From NCBI GenBank assembly GCA_050251555.1, contig JBFWMN010000027.1, positions 1 to 23,099 of the forward strand: a DNA stretch of 23,099 nucleotides, written 5' to 3'. The DNA comes from UBA2137 sp050251555. Its GTDB lineage: Bacteria; Pseudomonadota; Alphaproteobacteria; Micavibrionales; Micavibrionaceae. The notes under the pieces are model-generated. The model did no database searches and had not been told where the DNA came from. It saw only the letters and a program-made list of their open reading frames with translations. Made by a program: the position numbers and the translations under genes. Shown here piece by piece: positions 14,466 to 22,979 of the stretch; positions within the stretch are counted from its first letter, which is position 1, and each line of letters begins with the position of its first letter.

Positions 14466-14467
14466 TC

Positions 14468-14620
14468 ATGATTGATTTTCTCTCGCACCATGCAGGGCTG
14501 ATCGGGCTTCTGTTCTTTTTTACCTTTTTCATACTGGTCCTCGTCTCGGTCTTTCGTCCGGGCATGAAGGAACAAGCCAAGAAACACGCCAATATACCTT
14601 TTGGGGGCCATCATGAGTGA
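14468..14620 (+). CDS. ccoQ: Cytochrome c oxidase cbb3-type subunit CcoQ (small membrane subunit)
   Basis: This 50-residue protein starts MIDFLSHHAGLIGLLFFFTF, has one membrane helix (about 10-29), and ends in a short polar tail with RPGMKEQAKKHANIPF and GGHHE. Size, single helix, the F-R-P-G motif after the helix and the position between ccoO and ccoP identify it as CcoQ (FixQ). CcoQ stabilises the assembled complex. It starts 2 bp after ccoO stops and overlaps ccoP by 8 bp, so the genes are translationally coupled. Confidence 0.92.
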   Translation: MIDFLSHHAGLIGLLFFFTFFILVLVSVFRPGMKEQAKKHANIPFGGHHE

Positions 14621-15551
14621 TAAAGACAACAACACATCTCACGATAAAGAAATCGACCACATCACGGGTGTCGAAACTACAGGCCATGAATGGGATGGCT
14701 TAAAAGAACTCAACAATCCGCTGCCCAGATGGTGGTTATGGGTGTTCTTTGTCTGTATCGCCTGGTCACTGGTCTATTTCGTGCTGTATCCCGCATGGCC
14801 GACCTTAAGTGGCGCGACCAAAGGGACATTAGGCTATACACAGGAAAAGGAACTCGCCAAAAGTCAGGCCGAGATCGTGGCACGTCAAGATGCCTATATG
14901 AAAGACTTTTCCAAAGCCTCTTTGGACGAGATCATGAACAGCCCCGAGCTTTACGCCTTTGCCACGGCAGGCGGGAAGGCGGCCTTCAAAGACAATTGTG
15001 CGACCTGTCACGGCACAGGCGCAGAAGGTGCAAAAGGCTATCCGAACTTGAATGACGATGACTGGATCTGGGGTGGCACGCTGGAAGATATCCAGTACAC
15101 AATTATCCATGGTATCCGCTCGGGTGACGAAGAGGCCCGTTTTTCGGAAATGCCCTCTTTCGGACGTGACGGCCTTCTCAAAGCCAATGAAATTCGCGAA
15201 GTTGCCGAATATGTCGGCGGCATCTCGAAAGGTGAATCTGACGAGACCATGGCGGGATACGAAATCTTCCAGAAAAACTGTGCGATCTGTCATGGCGCGG
15301 ATGCCAAAGGCAACCGTGAGCTCGGTGCACCCAACCTGTCTGACCAGATCTGGCTGTATGGCGACACGAAGGAAGATATTTATTCCAGCATCTACACTGC
15401 CCATGCAGGGGTTATGCCGGCTTGGGGGCCGCGTCTGGATGCACAGACCATCAAGCAGTTGACGATCTATGTCCACCAGCTTGGCGGCGGGGAAAACTCT
15501 GAAACACAAGCTGAAGGGGAACAGCCTGTAGCAACGCCGGAAGGTGAGTGA
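14613..15551 (+). CDS. ccoP: Cytochrome c oxidase cbb3-type subunit III (di-haem cytochrome c)
   Basis: This 312-residue protein has a cytoplasmic N-terminus with the conserved EWDGLKELNNPLPRWW block, one membrane helix (about 40-60) and two periplasmic cytochrome c domains. Haem sites are CATCHG (129-134) and CAICHG (223-228). Axial methionines are probably M180 (SEMPSF) and M268 (GVMPAW). It receives electrons from soluble cytochromes and hands them to CcoO. ATG 14613, behind a G-rich Shine-Dalgarno, is preferred over an upstream TTG at 14601. The gene overlaps ccoQ. Confidence 0.97.
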   Translation: MSDKDNNTSHDKEIDHITGVETTGHEWDGLKELNNPLPRWWLWVFFVCIAWSLVYFVLYPAWPTLSGATKGTLGYTQEKELAKSQAEIVARQDAYMKDFSKASLDEIMNSPELYAFATAGGKAAFKDNCATCHGTGAEGAKGYPNLNDDDWIWGGTLEDIQYTIIHGIRSGDEEARFSEMPSFGRDGLLKANEIREVAEYVGGISKGESDETMAGYEIFQKNCAICHGADAKGNRELGAPNLSDQIWLYGDTKEDIYSSIYTAHAGVMPAWGPRLDAQTIKQLTIYVHQLGGGENSETQAEGEQPVATPEGE

Positions 15552-16990
15552 TGGCTGAGAATGCGCCGTCAGGACAGCCCCTGACACTCTTTAAGAAACA
15601 GGAACGCATTTATCCTAAACGTGTTTTGGGCCGCTATCGGAATCTCAAATGGATTTTTATGGTCATTACGCTGGGTATTTATTACGCCACGCCTTTCTTG
15701 CGCTGGGATAGAGGCCCGCATATGCCTGATCAGGCCGTCCTGATTGACCTGACACATGCACGCGCTTACTGGTTCTGGTTCGAAATCTGGCCTCAAGAAG
15801 TGTACATTCTGACAGGCATCCTGATCTTTTCAGCCATTTTGCTGTTTTTCGTGACCAGCATGTTCGGACGTGTCTGGTGCGGCTATTTCTGCTTTCAAAC
15901 CGTTTGGACCGACCTGTTTGTCTGGGTCGAACGTATTGTGCAGGGCGACCGCAATCAGCGTAAAAAGCTACGGGAAGGGCCATGGACAGGCGAGAAAATC
16001 ATCAAGCTTGCCATCACGCACGCGTTGTGGCTGGCAATCGGCTGGTGGACAGCGGGATCCTTCGTTCTCTATTTCAATGATGCGCCAAACCTTGTGAAGG
16101 ACTTCCTGCATTTTGATGTCTCGTGGACCGTGCTGGGTTTTGTGATCGGTTTGACACTGTCCACCTATCTGATGGCGGGATTTGCGCGCGAACAGGTCTG
16201 CACCTTCATGTGCCCCTATGCGCGTTTCCAGTCTGCCATGTTCGATAAAGATACGCTGATTATCGGCTATGACACCCAGCGCGGGGAGCCTCGCGGCAAA
16301 CACAAGAAAGGCGAACCTTGGGATAATCGCGGGCATTGCATTGATTGTACGGCCTGCGTGCAGGTTTGCCCGACAGGCATTGATATTCGTGACGGTCTGC
16401 AAATGGAATGCATTGCCTGCGGACTATGCGCCGATGCGTGCGACGATATTATGACCAAGCTGGAACTCCCTAAAGGCCTGATCCGCTATGATACGGAACG
16501 CCGTATGGAAGCCAAAGCCTGCGGGAACCCGATTGAGGCCAAAAAATGGCATGTTCTTCGTCCGCGCACAGTTGTTTACGGGACTATTCTGGCGGTCATC
16601 GGTGTTGTGTTGCTAGGGGCGCTGATCAAGCGTCCGCTTCTGGAAATGAACGTGCTGCACCATCGCTCGCCCTTATTTGTTAAGCTTTCGAACGGCGATA
16701 TCCGTAACGGCTATGACATCAAAATCTTGAACAAAACCCATGACGATCAGGTCTATGCGCTGTCTGTCGGCGGTGTCGATAATCCGCACATCACGATTGA
16801 AGCCGCAGGTTATCCCGACCTTGATCATTTGCCGGTGCCCGCAGGCAAAGTCGGCTCTTACAAAGTCCTGATCGAAGCCCTAAAACCCGATGCGCCGAGC
16901 ATCCCGATTACGTTCCGCTTACGCTCGGATAACGGGCTTTACACAACCGAACATGAGACTATCTTTGTTTCTGCAAAGCCGCGGGAGTAA
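15551..16990 (+). CDS. ccoG: cbb3 oxidase accessory protein CcoG (FixG, polyferredoxin)
   Basis: This 479-residue membrane protein has about five helices and two 4Fe-4S sites: C263/C266/C269/C273 (GHCIDCTACVQVCP) and C287/C290/C293/C297 (ECIACGLCADACD). Further cysteines sit in VWCGYFC (110-114) and QVCTFMCP (217-221). CcoG is a cupric reductase that prepares Cu(I) for the CuB site. The C-terminal domain (about 370-479) is an immunoglobulin-like FixG domain. ATG 15551 overlaps the ccoP stop by one base, with GGAAGGTGAG as ribosome-binding region; the GTG just before it is less likely. Confidence 0.95.
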   Translation: MAENAPSGQPLTLFKKQERIYPKRVLGRYRNLKWIFMVITLGIYYATPFLRWDRGPHMPDQAVLIDLTHARAYWFWFEIWPQEVYILTGILIFSAILLFFVTSMFGRVWCGYFCFQTVWTDLFVWVERIVQGDRNQRKKLREGPWTGEKIIKLAITHALWLAIGWWTAGSFVLYFNDAPNLVKDFLHFDVSWTVLGFVIGLTLSTYLMAGFAREQVCTFMCPYARFQSAMFDKDTLIIGYDTQRGEPRGKHKKGEPWDNRGHCIDCTACVQVCPTGIDIRDGLQMECIACGLCADACDDIMTKLELPKGLIRYDTERRMEAKACGNPIEAKKWHVLRPRTVVYGTILAVIGVVLLGALIKRPLLEMNVLHHRSPLFVKLSNGDIRNGYDIKILNKTHDDQVYALSVGGVDNPHITIEAAGYPDLDHLPVPAGKVGSYKVLIEALKPDAPSIPITFRLRSDNGLYTTEHETIFVSAKPRE

Positions 16991-16998
16991 ATCAGATC

Positions 16999-17526
16999 AT
17001 GAGCAGCGATACACTTCATCCGGACACTCCAAAGCCACCTGTCGACCCGCAGGAAAAGCGTTCGGCGCGCATCGTTCTATACAGTCTTATCGGCTTTTTC
17101 ATTGTGTTTTGCACGGTCGATATCTTCTTCGTTTATAAGGCCGTCACAACCAATACGGGCGTTGTCACCGAGCAATCCTACGAGGCAGGTTTATCTTACG
17201 ATCAATATGCCGAAGAAGCCCGCGAGCAGGCCACTTTTGAAACGCATTCGGTGTTAGAGTTTGCAAACGGACAGGTCAGCCTGCACCTCAAAGATGTCAA
17301 TAACGAGCCGATTGCGGGGGCAAAGGTTACGGCTCAGGCCATGCACGCCATGAATGAGAGCGACGATATCGCCGACCTTTCCCTTGCGGAAACAGCACCC
17401 GGTATCTATGAAGCGCCGCTCACACTGACGCTTGCCGGATCATGGACGCTGAAAGTCACTGCCAAATGGGTTGAAGGGAAAGAAGAACATCTTTTCCAAA
17501 AGCAATTGAGCGTCGCGCAGCCCTGA
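16999..17526 (+). CDS. ccoH: cbb3 oxidase assembly protein CcoH (FixH)
   Basis: This 175-residue protein has a short polar N-terminus, one membrane helix (about 27-48) and a periplasmic domain with the FixH pattern: VTEQSYEAGLSYDQYAEEAR near residue 54, and a beta-rich end containing GIYEAPLTLTLAGSWTLKV. CcoH is needed for stable assembly and copper loading of CcoN. It lies 8 bp after ccoG and is followed by ccoI, the conserved order of the GHIS block. Confidence 0.9.
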   Translation: MSSDTLHPDTPKPPVDPQEKRSARIVLYSLIGFFIVFCTVDIFFVYKAVTTNTGVVTEQSYEAGLSYDQYAEEAREQATFETHSVLEFANGQVSLHLKDVNNEPIAGAKVTAQAMHAMNESDDIADLSLAETAPGIYEAPLTLTLAGSWTLKVTAKWVEGKEEHLFQKQLSVAQP

Positions 17527-17541
17527 TTTTTTCACGTTCTC

Positions 17542-19734
17542 ATGTCCGCATCTCCAACAGCAGAAAATATTCACTACCCTGATCTTGTCAGGGAAGACGC
17601 GACTGATCATACGAAGCATCTCTCGCTAATGGTGGGCGGTGTACATTGTGCGGGTTGTATCCAAAAAATTGAGAGCGCCTTACAACGCGACCCCGCTATA
17701 AGAGAGGCACGACTGAACTTCACGACCAAACGCCTGTCGCTTGTTTGGGATGGGGCAGGGGAGAAGGTCTCTTCCTTTGCCGCGACCGTGCAGGGCCTCG
17801 GCTATAGCGTCTCCCCTTTCATGGAGGCGTTGGAAAAAAACACCGAGGATGCGACTTATAAATTCTATCTGATGTGTCTTGGCGTTGCGGGATTTGCGGC
17901 TGGAAACCTCATGCTGATTTCTGTCGGCCTCTGGATCACCGACGCACAAACGATGGGGCCTATCACCCGCGATTTCCTACACTGGATTTCAGCACTCATA
18001 GCCATTCCCGCAGTGATCTTTGCAGGGCGACCTTTCTTTCGCTCAGCTTGGCAAGCGCTGACGCATAAGCAAGCCAACATGGATGTGCCGATTTCGGTCG
18101 GGATTATTCTGACCACTGGCATGAGTCTATTAGAAACTATACGTCATGGGCAGCATATCTATTTTGATTCTGCCGTGATGCTGACCTTCTTTCTGCTGAT
18201 CGGGCGCACCCTTGATCACCGTGCGCGCAAAACTGCCCGTGCGGCAGCCAGTGATCTTTTAAAAACCTTTACGGGATTTGCCTCTGTTATAACGGATGAA
18301 GGTACAAAAACCGTGCCCATCAGGGATTTACGCGAAGACATGAATATCCGTGTCACGGCTGGGCAGGCCTTTCCTGTAGACGGGGTAGTTCTGGACGGCC
18401 TCTCACAAGTTGATATGTCGCTGGTCACTGGTGAAACGGTACCTGTGAATGTCGAGAAAGGGGCGGATGTCTATGCGGGCACACTCAATCTGGATGCTCC
18501 CTTAACGATACGCGTTGCCAAAGCCGCCGAGGACTCACTTCTTGCCGATATCGTCCGTCTCATGGAAAAGGCCGCGCAAGGGCAAGCCAAATATGTGCGC
18601 CTTGCCGACCGAATAGCCCGCGCTTATACGCCTGTCGTTCACACATTGGCGGCTCTTGCCTTTCTCTTGTGGTTTTTTATCCTTGGTGCCGACTGGCATC
18701 AGGCGCTCACCATCGCCATTGCCGTTTTAATCATTACCTGCCCCTGCGCTTTGGGTCTGGCTGTTCCCGTTGTGCAGGTTCTGGCCTCCGGGCGGCTGAT
18801 GAAAGACGATGTCCTTTTAAAGTCAGGCGATGCGTTGGAACGACTGGCAACCATTGATACGGTGTTCTTTGATAAAACGGGGACATTGACGCTAGGTGAA
18901 CCGACCCTTCAGAACATGGATGCTCTGATGCAAGAGGACCTCGCACTGGCCGCCGCCCTTGGCACGCAAAGCCGTCATCCGTATGCCCAGGCCATTGCAA
19001 AAGCATGGGGCACAAACAGTCTGCCTCAAGTTACCGATATCAAGGAAATTGCAGGGAAGGGGATGGAAGGGCTTTATGAGGGTGAACCCCTCTATCTTGG
19101 TCGGCGTGACGATGATGCGGAGACGGGTGAAACACCGCATATCTGGTTTATTCGCGGTCAGAATACACCCTTACGCCTTGATCTTTCCGACGAGGTCCGC
19201 AAGGGCGCAAAAGCAACCGTTCAGGCGTTTCTTGACAAAGGATTTGCCGTGCATCTGGTGACAGGTGACCGTGAAGGCCCGGCACGACAAGTCGGTGCCT
19301 TTTGCGGCTTCCCTGACGATCACATTCACTCAGGACTTAAACCCGATGAAAAATACGCACTTTTGATGAAAATGAAGGGGCAGGAAGCCCGTATTCTCAT
19401 GGTTGGTGATGGCCTCAATGATGCGCCAACACTGGCAGGTGCCGATATCGCGATGGCCCCTGGCACCGCCATCGATATGGCACAAAATGCCGCCGATATG
19501 GTCTTTATGGGTAAGGATTTGCGCATCGTGTCGCAAACGCACGATATCGCCCTCACATCAGGGACATTGGTCAGACAGAATATCGGTTTTGCGCTGGCCT
19601 ATAATGTGGTTGCCATTCCTTTGGCGTTCTGCGGATTTGTGACACCAATGATAGCCGCACTTGCCATGTCGGCTTCATCCATTGTCGTCATCACAAATGC
19701 CTTTCGTTTGAAACGCATAAAGCCTATCGTTTAG
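17542..19734 (+). CDS. ccoI: Cu+-transporting P1B-type ATPase CcoI (FixI)
   Basis: This 730-residue pump has an N-terminal HMA domain with GGVHCAGC (C36/C39), paired transmembrane helices, the transport motif TCPCALG (C400-P-C402), the phosphorylation site DKTGTLT (D444) and the hinge GDGLNDAP (622-629). It belongs to the CopA2/FixI type, which exports Cu(I) slowly to the periplasm for loading CuB of CcoN rather than for detoxification. Its location inside the GHIS block supports this. No strong Shine-Dalgarno is visible before ATG 17542, so coupling to ccoH (15 bp upstream) is likely. Confidence 0.96.
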   Translation: MSASPTAENIHYPDLVREDATDHTKHLSLMVGGVHCAGCIQKIESALQRDPAIREARLNFTTKRLSLVWDGAGEKVSSFAATVQGLGYSVSPFMEALEKNTEDATYKFYLMCLGVAGFAAGNLMLISVGLWITDAQTMGPITRDFLHWISALIAIPAVIFAGRPFFRSAWQALTHKQANMDVPISVGIILTTGMSLLETIRHGQHIYFDSAVMLTFFLLIGRTLDHRARKTARAAASDLLKTFTGFASVITDEGTKTVPIRDLREDMNIRVTAGQAFPVDGVVLDGLSQVDMSLVTGETVPVNVEKGADVYAGTLNLDAPLTIRVAKAAEDSLLADIVRLMEKAAQGQAKYVRLADRIARAYTPVVHTLAALAFLLWFFILGADWHQALTIAIAVLIITCPCALGLAVPVVQVLASGRLMKDDVLLKSGDALERLATIDTVFFDKTGTLTLGEPTLQNMDALMQEDLALAAALGTQSRHPYAQAIAKAWGTNSLPQVTDIKEIAGKGMEGLYEGEPLYLGRRDDDAETGETPHIWFIRGQNTPLRLDLSDEVRKGAKATVQAFLDKGFAVHLVTGDREGPARQVGAFCGFPDDHIHSGLKPDEKYALLMKMKGQEARILMVGDGLNDAPTLAGADIAMAPGTAIDMAQNAADMVFMGKDLRIVSQTHDIALTSGTLVRQNIGFALAYNVVAIPLAFCGFVTPMIAALAMSASSIVVITNAFRLKRIKPIV

Positions 19735-19739
19735 TCATT

Positions 19740-19895
19740 ATGGGCGTTCTTCTCTATCTCATTCCGCTGGCTCTTATTTTGGGTGTGTGCGGCCTCGCTT
19801 TCTTTATCTGGACCTTAAAATCAGGACAGATGGATGATCTCGAAGGGGCGGCGCGGCGCATACTTATAGATGAAGACGAGGAAAATCCCTCCTGA
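19740..19895 (+). CDS. ccoS: cbb3 oxidase assembly protein CcoS (FixS)
   Basis: This 51-residue protein begins MGVLLYLIPLALILGVCGLA, has a single membrane helix, then FFIWTLKSGQMDDLEGAARR and an acidic tail (ILIDEDEENPS). The helix followed by W-x-x-K-S-GQ-x-DDLEGxAxRIL-D is the CcoS signature. The protein is required to insert the redox centres into CcoN. It begins 5 bp after ccoI ends and closes the operon. Confidence 0.95.
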   Translation: MGVLLYLIPLALILGVCGLAFFIWTLKSGQMDDLEGAARRILIDEDEENPS

Positions 19896-19906
19896 TTTCC
19901 CACCAC

Positions 19907-19920
19907 TTGACGCACGTCAA
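19907..19920 (+). promoter_or_regulatory. FNR/FixK-type box upstream of the ompW gene
   Basis: TTGACGCACGTCAA is a perfect TTGAC/GTCAA palindrome with a 4-bp spacer, close to the FNR consensus with two symmetric substitutions. It starts 12 bp after the ccoS stop and lies about 74 bp (centre) before the OmpW start. At -41.5 it would place a start site near 19955. E. coli ompW is a known FNR target, which fits. Confidence 0.7.
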
Positions 19921-19987
19921 TTCGCAGGTACTCCAAATCTGTCAAAAACAGAGGCAGAAACGGATCTACAATGGAGGAATCACTCAA

Positions 19988-20626
19988 ATGAAACTGATCA
20001 AAACATTATTGCTGTCGGGTGTTGCCATTATGGCGTTTGCGCCTCAGGCTTTTGCCGATGACGGTGTAAATGGCAAAGATATTTTTGCCAAAGAACGCTT
20101 TCTGGTTCGTGCACGCGCTATCGGCGTTCTGCCTCAGGAAAACTCAACTGTGAATGTTGGTGGCGATATTGCCGTCAGCAACTCGATCACGCCTGAAGTG
20201 GACGTGTCCTACTTTTTCACAGATCACATCGCAGCCGAGCTGATTGCCGCTACAGCACGCCACTCACTGGATTACAATGGCAGCACGCCTTTGGCCGAAA
20301 CATGGATTTTACCTCCTACCGTAACGGTTCAGTATCACTTTTCACCTGACCAGCAAATCAGCCCTTATGTCGGTGCGGGTCTGAACTATTCGTTTTTCTA
20401 TGCCACAAAAGACCGCGCGCCTTTCTCCGATGTCGAAATCGATAATGGCGTGGGTTATGCCCTGTAAGCCGGTTCGGATTTCTGGATAGATGAGCATTGG
20501 GGCTTTAACGTCGACGTGAAGAAACTGTTCTTGAATGTTGATGCCAAAGCCAATGGCGGCACTGTCCGCGCAGATGTCGACCTCGATCCTTGGATCGTAG
20601 GTGCGGGTGTCTCCTATAAATTCTAA
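19988..20626 (+). pseudogene. ompW: OmpW-family outer membrane protein, interrupted by an in-frame TAA
   Basis: The frame encodes a signal peptide (MKLIKTLLLSGVAIMAFAPQ, cleavage after AFA), then FLVRARAIGVLPQ, SVTPEVDVSYFFTDHIAAELI-like and PPTVTVQYHFSPDQQISPYVGAGLNY-type segments of the OmpW eight-stranded barrel. TAA at 20465-20467 stops it at residue 159. The same frame then continues with AGSDFWIDEHWGFNVDVKK and ends in VGAGVSYKF at 20626, giving 212 codons, the normal family length. One C-to-T change from CAA (Gln) would explain it. GGAGGA lies 9 nt before the ATG. It follows an FNR box, and a terminator is downstream. The truncated product would lack the C-terminal strands and the final Phe. 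Confidence 0.85.
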
Positions 20627-20654
20627 GATTTTCTCTCCCTAAGAGATCATAACT

Positions 20655-20681
20655 AAGCCCGGATCAAACCGGGCTTTTTTT
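20655..20681 (+). terminator. Rho-independent terminator after ompW
   Basis: Perfect 8-bp arms AAGCCCGG and CCGGGCTT surround the loop ATCAAA and are followed by a T-run on the plus strand. It lies 29 bp after the OmpW stop and touches the hemN stop codon (minus strand) at 20680-20682. The minus-strand reading has no T-run, so it serves mainly the plus-strand transcript. Confidence 0.9.
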
Positions 20682-22083
20682 ATATCACTTTGGAGTGGCG
20701 CGGTGCGGCAAGATGATGATCATGACGGCGATCAAAGGCCAAGGCGGCAAGACGTGCGACATGGGGATGATGGATACGCAAATTATCCCCGTTCAGCGCA
20801 ATCAGACCGTCCTCCAGAAGCGGAGCGAGATAGGCAACATCCTGATCGAAATAATTCGCATTCAAACCGAAAATGCTGCGGATCTGCGCCAGATCAACGC
20901 CCATATAGCACATGATCTCTGAAATCACGCGGGACTGGATTTTGTCACATTTGGTAAGCTCCAGCCCCTTATTGAGCGGTAAACGCCCTTCGGCGATCGT
21001 TTTGTGATAGAGCCTAAGATCGGCAATATTCTGCGTAAAGCCCTGATTAAAGCGGGAAATGGCAGAGGCACCAACGCCAATCAATGTGTGTGCCGCATCG
21101 GTTGTGTAGCCCTGAAAGTTACGTTGCAACGTGCGGTTGGCAAGGGCACGCGCCATGGAATCTGTGGGGCGCACAAAATGGTCGATCCCGACAGGCAAAT
21201 AGCCCGCCTGCAATAGAATGGCGCGGCCCGTCTCATACAAGTCAAAGCGTTCCGAAGCATCTGGCAAATGTAAGCCACCCATCATGCCCATATGTTTTTT
21301 CATCCACGGTACGTGTGCATAGCCGAAAAAGGCGACGCGGTCGGGCTGCAAGCTTAGTAATGTCTCAACGCCCCGAGCGATGGTCACAGTCGTTTGTCCG
21401 GGCAGTCCGTACATCAGGTCCAGATTAATCTCGTGAATACCGTAATCGCGGGCCAGTTGAACGGCGCTCCAGCTCAGATGAAAGGGCTGGGCGCGATTAA
21501 CCGCCTCCATCACCCGCGCATCGATATCCTGAACGCCGAGGCTGATCCGCGTCACATTTTCACGGGCATAGGCCGCGATACGGGCCTCTCCCAAGTTGCG
21601 CGGATCGGCCTCGATCGCCACTTCCGTTTTCCCCTCGGATAGACGGAAATGTTTACGGATCTGCTCCATCAGTTCGGTAAATTGTGTCGCACTCAAGTAA
21701 GTGGGTGATCCGCCGCCGAAATGCAGATGGGTAAGTTTCATGCGGGCGGGCAGGCGGTCGGCCAAAAGAGCGAGTTCCTGATACAGGCTGGCAAGGTAAT
21801 CCGTGACCATCTGCGCCTTATTGGCGACAAAAGTATGACAGCCGCAGTAATAGCAAAGCTGCTTGCAAAAAGGGATATGGATATAAAGAGAAATGCCTTC
21901 GCCCTCTGGCAATCCCTCTAGCCACACTTTCTGATGAAGCGGCTCGAAATCAGCCTTAAAAAACGGAGCAGAGGGGTAACTTGTATAGCGCGGCGCCGCC
22001 ATATCATGATTGAGGATACGGGTTTTCAAATCGGGCGCTGTCTTCAGAGTATAGGCACACTGCGTCATAATGACAGGCAGCAT
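20680..22083 (-). CDS. hemN: Oxygen-independent coproporphyrinogen III oxidase
   Basis: This 467-residue radical-SAM enzyme decarboxylates coproporphyrinogen III to protoporphyrinogen IX without O2. It has PRYTSYPSAPFF (31-42), the iron-sulfur motif C-x3-C-x2-C at C73/C77/C80 (IPFCKQLCYYCGC) and HFGGGSPTYL, and the C-terminal HemN domain covers the last third. C82 is the extra conserved Cys of true HemN proteins. The first ATG at 22083 has AAGG close by; ATG 22068 is an alternative. That alternative is favoured if the FNR box at 22107-22120 acts at -41.5, since the start site would then fall near 22072. It lies directly downstream of the Crp/Fnr gene on the same strand. Confidence 0.95.
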   Translation of the reverse strand: MLPVIMTQCAYTLKTAPDLKTRILNHDMAAPRYTSYPSAPFFKADFEPLHQKVWLEGLPEGEGISLYIHIPFCKQLCYYCGCHTFVANKAQMVTDYLASLYQELALLADRLPARMKLTHLHFGGGSPTYLSATQFTELMEQIRKHFRLSEGKTEVAIEADPRNLGEARIAAYARENVTRISLGVQDIDARVMEAVNRAQPFHLSWSAVQLARDYGIHEINLDLMYGLPGQTTVTIARGVETLLSLQPDRVAFFGYAHVPWMKKHMGMMGGLHLPDASERFDLYETGRAILLQAGYLPVGIDHFVRPTDSMARALANRTLQRNFQGYTTDAAHTLIGVGASAISRFNQGFTQNIADLRLYHKTIAEGRLPLNKGLELTKCDKIQSRVISEIMCYMGVDLAQIRSIFGLNANYFDQDVAYLAPLLEDGLIALNGDNLRIHHPHVARLAALAFDRRHDHHLAAPRHSKVI

Positions 22084-22106
22084 AACCTTATGTCGGCAGA
22101 GCGTCC

Positions 22107-22120
22107 TTGACCCAAGTCAA
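22107..22120 (-). promoter_or_regulatory. FNR/FixK-type box upstream of hemN, overlapping the fnr stop codon
   Basis: TTGACTTGGGTCAA on the minus strand (TTGACCCAAGTCAA on plus) is a perfect TTGAC/GTCAA palindrome with a 4-bp spacer. It contains the TGA stop of the Crp/Fnr gene (22117-22119). A -41.5 position predicts transcription from about 22072, with TATGCT at 22083-22078 as a possible -10 box. Confidence 0.7.
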
Positions 22121-22917
22121 GTGCGGGCGCGACCATTCGTGATTTTGTGAGCTGCGCAATTGGCGCGTTCCTCGTCCGAACAATTATGCTTATCGGCATA
22201 AGCGCATCCGGCAAAGCCCGCCGAACAATTCGAGCAGACATGCTCGATCAGGTCTTCGTACGATCCGATCTCGATAATATCGTGCTTTACGGCAACGCCG
22301 ATCTCCTTCAATTGCGAAAGAGCCCGCGAAAATGTCTCGGGTTTCATGCCCAGCTTGGAGGCTGCTAAAGCCTTTTCATAAGGAAAACGCAAAATGGCGC
22401 GTTCCCCGTCTTTGTGGTCAGCAGCTATTTGCAAGAGGAGACAGCCGACACGCTGTGAAGCTGACATGAAAGACAGATGCTCATTTTCCAACTGCAAACG
22501 GTTCATATGCTGGGAAAATGACTGCATGATTTTCAGCATGATGTCAGGGCGCTTGGCAACAAACAGCTTTAAGGACGCTGCGGGCAGGGCGGTCACCACC
22601 GTATCTTCGACAGCTTGCGCACTGTAGGGATATTCACCTTCGGCAAGCAAGGCCGTTTCGGCAAACATGTCACCATGGGAAAACACGCCGACGACGGCCT
22701 CATCACCCTCAAGCGTATCGCGATAGGTTTTGACCCAGCCCGACATAACAAGAAAAACTTCGCTGGCATGATCGCCGCGCACAAAAAGCGTCTCACCCTT
22801 TTTAAAGGATTTTGTATGGGAAATTTGGGAAAGCTGCGCGTAATCCGTGTCATCCAGACCGCTTAGAAACGGTACAGTTTTCAAAAAGGTTGCGGAATCA
22901 TTTGCGCTGATAGACAT
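22117..22917 (-). CDS. Crp/Fnr-family regulator with C-terminal cysteine cluster
   Basis: This 266-residue protein has an N-terminal cNMP-binding-type beta-roll (about 12-125), a long dimer helix (about 126-165) and a winged helix-turn-helix (about 175-215). The recognition helix has ETFSR (194-198), the E-x-x-S-R pattern of FNR proteins that read TTGA-type half-sites. The N-terminal cysteines of E. coli FNR are absent, and the CRP cAMP residues (R-S) are replaced by PYSAQA. Instead, cysteines cluster at 228, 231, 238, 246 and 254. ATG 22917 is preferred over a GTG at 22947 because it begins at the domain border; neither has a good Shine-Dalgarno. Three FNR boxes nearby are its likely targets. 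Confidence 0.88.
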   Translation of the reverse strand: MSISANDSATFLKTVPFLSGLDDTDYAQLSQISHTKSFKKGETLFVRGDHASEVFLVMSGWVKTYRDTLEGDEAVVGVFSHGDMFAETALLAEGEYPYSAQAVEDTVVTALPAASLKLFVAKRPDIMLKIMQSFSQHMNRLQLENEHLSFMSASQRVGCLLLQIAADHKDGERAILRFPYEKALAASKLGMKPETFSRALSQLKEIGVAVKHDIIEIGSYEDLIEHVCSNCSAGFAGCAYADKHNCSDEERANCAAHKITNGRART

Positions 22918-22979
22918 GCATTTCTGATAGGCATTTTTAAAACGCACGTCAAATTTAAAACGGATAGGGAAGGGTGGAA

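Noticed and set aside
14829..15587. A 252-codon open frame on the minus strand opposite ccoP
   Set aside because: It lies entirely opposite the well-supported ccoP gene, has no recognisable domain or ribosome-binding site, and its composition reflects the opposite strand.
20465..20467. Programmed recoding or selenocysteine/pyrrolysine use at the ompW stop
   Set aside because: The codon is TAA, not TGA or TAG, and no recoding signal is visible; mutation or sequencing error is simpler.
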